The notes beneath the pieces were generated by a model that worked only from the letters and a program-made list of their open reading frames with translations, was not told where the DNA came from and made no database searches. From Pseudovibrio brasiliensis (GTDB lineage: Bacteria; Pseudomonadota; Alphaproteobacteria; Rhizobiales; Stappiaceae): a stretch of DNA of 64,000 bases. Made by a program: the position numbers and the translations under genes. Below, piece by piece: positions 58,915 to 64,000 of the stretch. Location of the stretch: positions 1,622,501 through 1,686,500 of the forward strand of contig NZ_CP074126.1 of NCBI RefSeq assembly GCF_018282095.1. The letters run 5' to 3'. The first letter of the stretch is position 1, and every line of letters starts with the position of its first letter.

Positions 58915-60795
58915 GTGGGTCACAGTTTGAAGCTTTGGAATAGGATCAGGCGTAAGGCAATCGGCATTCGGCGATGCTATTACAAGCTGTCATTGACGTG
59001 GTTGGTTAGTCTCACATTTGTGACTGTGGTAACGTTGTGCGGCGGCATCGTGCTGTACATGTCCGTTCATACCAATCTCAAGAACACCCGAAGCCTCATA
59101 GAAAAAGCGTCGATCATGTCGACCGAGTCGATCAACAACGCTTTGGCTGCTTACATGACGCCTGCGTTCACCTCGGTTCATGCAATCAAGACATATGCTG
59201 AAGAGCAACCGACGGCGCAAAGTGCGATTTTTCGCGCCCGCCAAACCTTTCGGGGGGTGCTGTTTGGGGTGAAAAGTGTTGAAGGCTTGGTACTTTCGCT
59301 TCCGAACGAAACTGTTTGGGGCTTGAAGCACGCCAAAAATCGACAAGATCTGGTTTCGTTTCATCCAGAACAGTCTCTCTTCGACTTTTCCAGAATGCAG
59401 ACCATCGACGCAGAAACCGATGAAGATCCATTCTGGGGGGATTTTTATGCATCGGGAGAAGACCCATTTGCGACTGCGACAAGTGCAATCAAGTTTGATG
59501 GCGAAACTATTGGGTATGTTTCGGCGATCATAACGATGAAAGGGGTTGGCTCTGTTCTTGCCTCGCGCGATGATGACGGCGTGGGGAATGATATAGACGC
59601 AGAGGACGTCACCAGATTTATTCTGACAGACAAGAACCGCGTACTGGCTTATTCCTCTCCGACCAACGAGCTGCAACAACATAATTTGTTGGCTTCGATC
59701 TCAGAGTTCGGCGATCCGGTGCTTGCAAAACTGGAAACCAGCAAAAAACAGCCGTTCAGTCAGCGCGCACGTCAACGTGGTGTGGAGCTCCATCTCATCT
59801 ACGATGGTGAGGATATGTATGTCCTCGTCATGCAGAAACTGATCTCTCCTGATGGCGAAGTTTATTATGTTGGCGAATATCAGCTGGCCAACTCTCGTTA
59901 TGACGAGTTCACTCGCTTGATCAACTCAGTCTTCGCAGGCGTTGCAGTTGTGTTTTTATCCGCGCTCGTAGCAATTTTCTTTGCCCGCCGCCTTGCATCT
60001 CCACTGAAGGGCATTGCTGCACGTGCGCAAAAGTTTGGGGCATTGGAGTTCGAACACCTGGATCCGCTGCCACGCAGCCACATCCGCGAAGTGGATCAGA
60101 TCACTTCTGCCATGAATGCAAGCACCAGCGGTTTGCAGGCCATGAGCAGGTACATACCCAAGTCCCTCTACGCCAAGCTGATGGCGCTTGGCATTGATCG
60201 CGCTGCCAAGGCAAAAGAAGCAGAGCTGACAATCCTGTTCACGGATATTGAAGGCTTCACCTCCATTTCTGAACACAGAAGCGCAGGTGAAGTGGCAAGC
60301 TTGCTGAACAACCACTTCAAGCTCCTCGTTTCTGCCGTTGAAGCTCATCAGGGCACCGTAGATAAGTTTGTCGGCGACGGTATGCTCGCATTCTGGGGCG
60401 CCCCTAATGAGATGGAAGACCACGCTCAACGCGCCATCGCAGCAGCTGAAGACATGGCCCGTGCCATCCAGCGGGCAAATGAAGCTGCTCCGGAAAATGA
60501 AATACACGTGCGCATTGCGATACACACAGGCCCGGTTATCGTTGGCAATGTAGGCGCTGTTGAACGCTGGAACTACACAATCGTTGGCGATGCAGTGAAC
60601 GTCTGCAGCCGTCTGCAGAGCCTTGGTGGCACCATCTCTACGGTGAAGGGAGCATGTGTTGTTCTGAGCGGAGAGACCGTTGAAAAGGCAGGGCATCCAG
60701 ACAACGTGACCTATCGCGGTAGCCATGAAGTGCGGGGCCGCAAAGGCAAAGTAGAAGTCTGGCAGCTTAACTCCACCATATGTGACGAACAATAA
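58915..60795 (+). CDS. Membrane adenylate/guanylate cyclase, class III
   Basis: 626 residues from a GTG (a TTG at 58927 is possible). Membrane helices at about 27-50 and 344-364 flank a large periplasmic dCache-like sensor domain. A HAMP-like linker leads to the catalytic domain with metal-binding D444 (LFTDIEGFTSISE) and D488 (KFVGDGMLAFWGAP), then HTGPVIVGNVGAVERWNYTI and VGDAVNVCSRLQ. All active-site elements are there, so it should make cAMP in response to an extracellular signal. Confidence 0.92.
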   Translation: MGHSLKLWNRIRRKAIGIRRCYYKLSLTWLVSLTFVTVVTLCGGIVLYMSVHTNLKNTRSLIEKASIMSTESINNALAAYMTPAFTSVHAIKTYAEEQPTAQSAIFRARQTFRGVLFGVKSVEGLVLSLPNETVWGLKHAKNRQDLVSFHPEQSLFDFSRMQTIDAETDEDPFWGDFYASGEDPFATATSAIKFDGETIGYVSAIITMKGVGSVLASRDDDGVGNDIDAEDVTRFILTDKNRVLAYSSPTNELQQHNLLASISEFGDPVLAKLETSKKQPFSQRARQRGVELHLIYDGEDMYVLVMQKLISPDGEVYYVGEYQLANSRYDEFTRLINSVFAGVAVVFLSALVAIFFARRLASPLKGIAARAQKFGALEFEHLDPLPRSHIREVDQITSAMNASTSGLQAMSRYIPKSLYAKLMALGIDRAAKAKEAELTILFTDIEGFTSISEHRSAGEVASLLNNHFKLLVSAVEAHQGTVDKFVGDGMLAFWGAPNEMEDHAQRAIAAAEDMARAIQRANEAAPENEIHVRIAIHTGPVIVGNVGAVERWNYTIVGDAVNVCSRLQSLGGTISTVKGACVVLSGETVEKAGHPDNVTYRGSHEVRGRKGKVEVWQLNSTICDEQ

Positions 60796-60932
60796 TTCCG
60801 GCATTGTCTTCTAGTTTAGTTTAAGTGTGCTGCGAAACCCAACCTCATTGAAAGAAAGCCCTGTTCTAGTGTGAGAGCCGGGAAAGACCTTTCTCGCGCG
60901 CGCAGCAGCTGGTCAATGAGGAAGGGACGCAC

Positions 60933-62834
60933 GTGAACCTGCTTGACGTCAAAGGGTTGTCGGTAGAGTTTCGTGGAGACGAGGGGCGTCACGATGTTGT
61001 CCGCGATGTATCCTTCAGCGTTCCGGAAAACAAATGCGTTGCTCTGGTTGGAGAATCTGGTTCTGGCAAGACCGTCATCTCAAGAGCCGTTATGGGCATC
61101 CTCCCAGCCAAGTCTCGTATTACAGCAGGTCAGATCCTCTTTCGCGACAACCGCAAAAATGGTGACTTCGTAGACATCGCAAAACTCCCACCCGCTGGGC
61201 CCGCCATGCGAGCCATCCGCGGTGATCAGATTGCAATGATCTTTCAAGAACCTATGGTCTCGCTCTCACCGCTGCACACCATCGGAGATCAAATCGCAGA
61301 AGCAGCCAAACTGCATCGTTTCGTGGGCAGCAAAGAAGCGTTGGAACTGACCAAAGATATGTTGCGACTGGTGCATTTCCCGGAACCAGAACGTGCAATC
61401 CGTACATATCCTTTCGAATTGTCCGGCGGTTTGCGTCAACGCGCTCTGATCGCCATGGCCCTCATATGCCGTCCATCACTTCTTATCGCTGATGAACCAA
61501 CCACAGCTCTGGATGTCACCATTCAGGCAGAGATCCTGAAACTGATCAAAGAGGTACAGGCCGAGCTGAACATGACCCTGCTCATGATCACCCATGACTT
61601 TGGTGTGGTCACCAACATGGCAGACGAAGTGGTCGTGGTTTACAATGGGGAGATTATGGAAAAGGGCAGTGTTGAAGATCTATTCCTCACTCCCCAGCAC
61701 CCCTATTTGAAAGCGCTTCTAAACGCGGTGCCATCTCTCTCAATGGAGCCTGAAGAACGTCTCGTCCCAATCCGGCCAATCAAACCCAGAACCCACACCT
61801 CAGACCTGCATCCACATCCTGTCGGTAAAGCGCATGCTTTCCGGGGAACCTCTTTGATTGAGTTGGAAGGCGTCAGCAAGACCTTCACTTTCAAGAACTT
61901 GCGCGGCAAGAAACGCAGAGGCATGACCACGGCGCTCGACAATGTCTCGTTGAGAGTTCGCAGAGGCGAATGCCTTGGTATCGTCGGTGAGTCAGGCTCA
62001 GGAAAAACAACAGCTGCCCTTGCGATGCTGCGTGCGTTTCCGCTGACGCGCGGCAAAATCACCTACACCACGGAAGACGGTCCCCGCGACATACAGGGGT
62101 TCAACGAAAAGGAACTCTTCCAATACCGCAAACGCGCACAGATCATCTTTCAGGATCCATTCTCGTCCCTCAACCCAAGGCGCACCCTTAACGAAATCCT
62201 GCAAGAGCCTCTTGTCATCCACCGCATGGGCGACAGCCTCAGTCAGGCTGCCCGCATTCGGGAACTGATAGATCTGGTGGGCCTGTCCCCCAGATACCTG
62301 CGCCGCTACCCGCATTCCTTCTCGGGTGGTCAGCGCCAACGCATTGGCATCGCCAGAGCACTGGCTCTGAACCCCGAGTTCCTGATCTGTGATGAACCAA
62401 CCTCAGCACTCGATGTATCCGTTCAGGCGCAAATCCTGAACCTCCTCAAAGATCTGAAGGACGAACTCGGCCTCACTTACGTCTTCGTGAGCCATAACCT
62501 TGCGGTGGTTGATTACATCTCGGATCGCGTGGCGGTTATGTGTAAGGGCAAAGTGGTAGAAGTCGGCCCAACACGACAAATCATAGACAATCCAATCCAC
62601 CCTTATACAAAAGCGCTTCTCAAGGCAGTGCCGGAACCCTCTCTGGATCACAAACTGGACTTCGGATCACTGGAAGGAACAAGCAGCTCCGATCCAACCC
62701 AATGGCCAGCTCCCTACCGTATGCGTTACACAACGGTGCCATATCTGGTTGAGATGGAAACAGACCACTGGGTGTGTGCACCCGGTATGGAAGCCATGCG
62801 TGGCATCGTGGGATTGGGAGGCAGTCACATATGA
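60933..62834 (+). CDS. Dual ATPase of an oligopeptide ABC transporter (YejF-like)
   Basis: 633 residues, two ABC domains in one chain, as in YejF/GsiA. Walker A GESGSGKT occurs in each half (about 40-47 and 352-359), signatures LSGGLRQR and FSGGQRQR, Walker B LLIADEP and FLICDEP. A GTG start follows GAGGAAGG. It energises import of peptides or similar compounds through permeases outside the window. Its stop overlaps the start of the solute-binding protein gene by four bases. Confidence 0.93.
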   Translation: MNLLDVKGLSVEFRGDEGRHDVVRDVSFSVPENKCVALVGESGSGKTVISRAVMGILPAKSRITAGQILFRDNRKNGDFVDIAKLPPAGPAMRAIRGDQIAMIFQEPMVSLSPLHTIGDQIAEAAKLHRFVGSKEALELTKDMLRLVHFPEPERAIRTYPFELSGGLRQRALIAMALICRPSLLIADEPTTALDVTIQAEILKLIKEVQAELNMTLLMITHDFGVVTNMADEVVVVYNGEIMEKGSVEDLFLTPQHPYLKALLNAVPSLSMEPEERLVPIRPIKPRTHTSDLHPHPVGKAHAFRGTSLIELEGVSKTFTFKNLRGKKRRGMTTALDNVSLRVRRGECLGIVGESGSGKTTAALAMLRAFPLTRGKITYTTEDGPRDIQGFNEKELFQYRKRAQIIFQDPFSSLNPRRTLNEILQEPLVIHRMGDSLSQAARIRELIDLVGLSPRYLRRYPHSFSGGQRQRIGIARALALNPEFLICDEPTSALDVSVQAQILNLLKDLKDELGLTYVFVSHNLAVVDYISDRVAVMCKGKVVEVGPTRQIIDNPIHPYTKALLKAVPEPSLDHKLDFGSLEGTSSSDPTQWPAPYRMRYTTVPYLVEMETDHWVCAPGMEAMRGIVGLGGSHI

Positions 62835-64000
62835 TCACCCGACGTTTCCTCAACGCAGCGCTTGTCCTTGCAACCCTTGCATTCCCATCAGTCTCATCTG
62901 CCTTGGTTTTGAAAGAAACGCCCGGCATCCCTCCCGGCTTACCTCCTGTTGTCGACCGAGTGCCCAAAGAACCGCTCGTAACCTATCCGGAAGACATTGG
63001 CCGTGTCATTGGCGTGCAAGGGGGCTCTCTACACACACTAATCTCACGCCCTAAGGACGTCCGCCTGATCAACGTATGGGGGTATGCGCGACTGGTCGGC
63101 TACAACGAAAACCTTGAGCTCAATCCAGACATTTTGGAAAGCGTCGACAATCACTACGATAAGATCTTCACGTTGCATTTGCGGGAAGGCCACAAATGGT
63201 CCGATGGCAGCTCTTTCACTGCTGAAGATTTCCGCTTCTGGTTTGAAGATGTGGCCCTCAATGATGAACTCAACCCTATCGGCTTGCCGGGTTTTATGTT
63301 GGTGGATGGAGAAGGGCCAGAGTTTACGGTAATTGATGAAACCGCCGTTCGCTTCGAGTGGCATGAGCCAAACCCATTGTTCCTGCAAGAGCTTGCAAAG
63401 GCCCGCCCGCCATTTATCTATCGGCCTGCTGCCTACATGAAGCAGTTCCATGAAAAATATGGAAACCCCGAGTTCATCCGGCAGATCGCCCGCATAGAAA
63501 AAGTCCGTGGCTGGGCGCCTTTGTTTAATCGCATGGATGATATGTACGGCGCGTCAAACCCACACATCCCCACATTGCAGCCCTGGGTGCCGCGCACAGC
63601 CTCGGGCGAACGCCGAGCGGTGATGGAACGCAATCCCTTCTTCCACCGTGTTGATAATGCAGGCCAGCAACTGCCCTACATCAACCGCATCATCATGGAT
63701 GTGGTAGACGGCAAACTCATCCCGGCAAAGACACTGGCTGGTGAAAGCGACCTGCAGGCGCGTGGGCTGGGCTTCTCCGATATCTCGGTACTCAAACGCG
63801 GTGAGCAAACACAGGATTATGATACCCGTCTCTGGCTCAACTCCAAAGGTTCGGAAATCTCAATCTTGCCCAATCTGAGCGTCAAAGACCCAGTCTGGCG
63901 AAAACTCATGCAGGACCGCCGGTTCCGTCATGCGCTCTCAATGGGCATCGATCGTGAGCTCATCAACAAAGTGCTTTATTTCGGCTTAGGTCGTGCTGGC
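62831..64000 (+). CDS. Peptide ABC transporter solute-binding protein (family 5), 5' part
   Basis: 390 codons visible, running off the window. A Sec signal peptide (FLNAALVLATLAFPSVSSA) precedes a DppA/OppA/YejA-type domain: LREGHKWSDGSSFTAEDFRF, RNPFFHRVDNAGQQLPYINR and RHALSMGIDRELINKVLYFG. It captures the substrate in the periplasm for the transporter whose ATPase gene precedes it. It starts at the ATGA overlap. YejA-like binding proteins take microcin C-type or other peptides, but the ligand here is unknown. Confidence 0.9.
   Translation, partial: MITRRFLNAALVLATLAFPSVSSALVLKETPGIPPGLPPVVDRVPKEPLVTYPEDIGRVIGVQGGSLHTLISRPKDVRLINVWGYARLVGYNENLELNPDILESVDNHYDKIFTLHLREGHKWSDGSSFTAEDFRFWFEDVALNDELNPIGLPGFMLVDGEGPEFTVIDETAVRFEWHEPNPLFLQELAKARPPFIYRPAAYMKQFHEKYGNPEFIRQIARIEKVRGWAPLFNRMDDMYGASNPHIPTLQPWVPRTASGERRAVMERNPFFHRVDNAGQQLPYINRIIMDVVDGKLIPAKTLAGESDLQARGLGFSDISVLKRGEQTQDYDTRLWLNSKGSEISILPNLSVKDPVWRKLMQDRRFRHALSMGIDRELINKVLYFGLGRAG

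Noticed and set aside
59956-60804. Minus-strand 282-residue frame
   Set aside because: Antisense to the adenylate cyclase catalytic domain, whose residues are all conserved.

Overview
The window reads as chromosomal DNA of a marine alphaproteobacterium of the Rhizobiales (Hyphomicrobiales), most like the Stappiaceae/Pseudovibrio group. This is a judgement from gene content and order, not from a database search. The pointers are a MucR/Ros regulator, sufE next to a DUF5330-type gene, a FeuP/FeuQ-like two-component pair just upstream of the cytochrome c maturation genes ccmI-E-F-H (cycHJKL), then degP, a second two-component pair, glnE and a PleC-like kinase. I saw no tRNA, rRNA, CRISPR array, transposase or integrase.

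Layout. 1-1376: 5' part of an oligopeptidase B gene and msrB, both on the minus strand. 1635-7552: a complete seven-gene Mrp-type cation/proton antiporter operon (mrpABCDEFG). 8016-8432: mucR-like regulator. 8889-10050: two overlapping genes, a DnaA-domain-IV-like helix-turn-helix protein and a second protein that I read as the split (GafY/GafZ) form of the gene transfer agent activator GafA. 10013-19350: sufE, DUF5330, a peptidoglycan-binding membrane protein, DUF1491, DUF2336, a small gene, a lipoprotein, a class A penicillin-binding protein with two DUF1214/DUF1254-type genes, and an UPF0260/YcgN-like gene.

19751-34429 is the centrepiece: an apparently intact, collinear RcGTA-type gene transfer agent (GTA) structural cluster. 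It runs from small and large terminase through portal, prohead protease, capsid, head-tail connectors, tail tube, chaperones, tape measure and distal tail proteins to the NlpC/P60 peptidase and the roughly 1300-residue tail-tip protein. A promoter-like TTGACA site is followed by an intrinsic-terminator-like hairpin in the leader, and a second such hairpin lies between the tape measure and distal tail genes. With a GafZ-like gene 10 kb away, this suggests control by antitermination. The junction of the two tail-chaperone genes carries a perfect 104-bp tandem duplication that leaves both genes intact and inserts a small coupled reading frame.

34546-49116: a small secreted protein, FeuP/FeuQ-like regulators, a lipoprotein, an unrecognised 488-residue protein, ccmI-ccmE-ccmF-ccmH, an alpha/beta hydrolase, degP and an OmpR-type regulator/kinase pair. 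49080-57386: glnE, then on the minus strand a PleC-like PAS kinase and pepN. 57658-64000: a CaiB/BaiF CoA-transferase, a membrane adenylate cyclase, and an oligopeptide ABC transporter (dual ATPase and the 5' part of its solute-binding protein).

A family of about 46-bp imperfect palindromes built around CCCGAAAA...TTTTCGG is scattered through intergenic spaces (18781, 23351, 37837, 40770, 40887), including one inside the GTA cluster.
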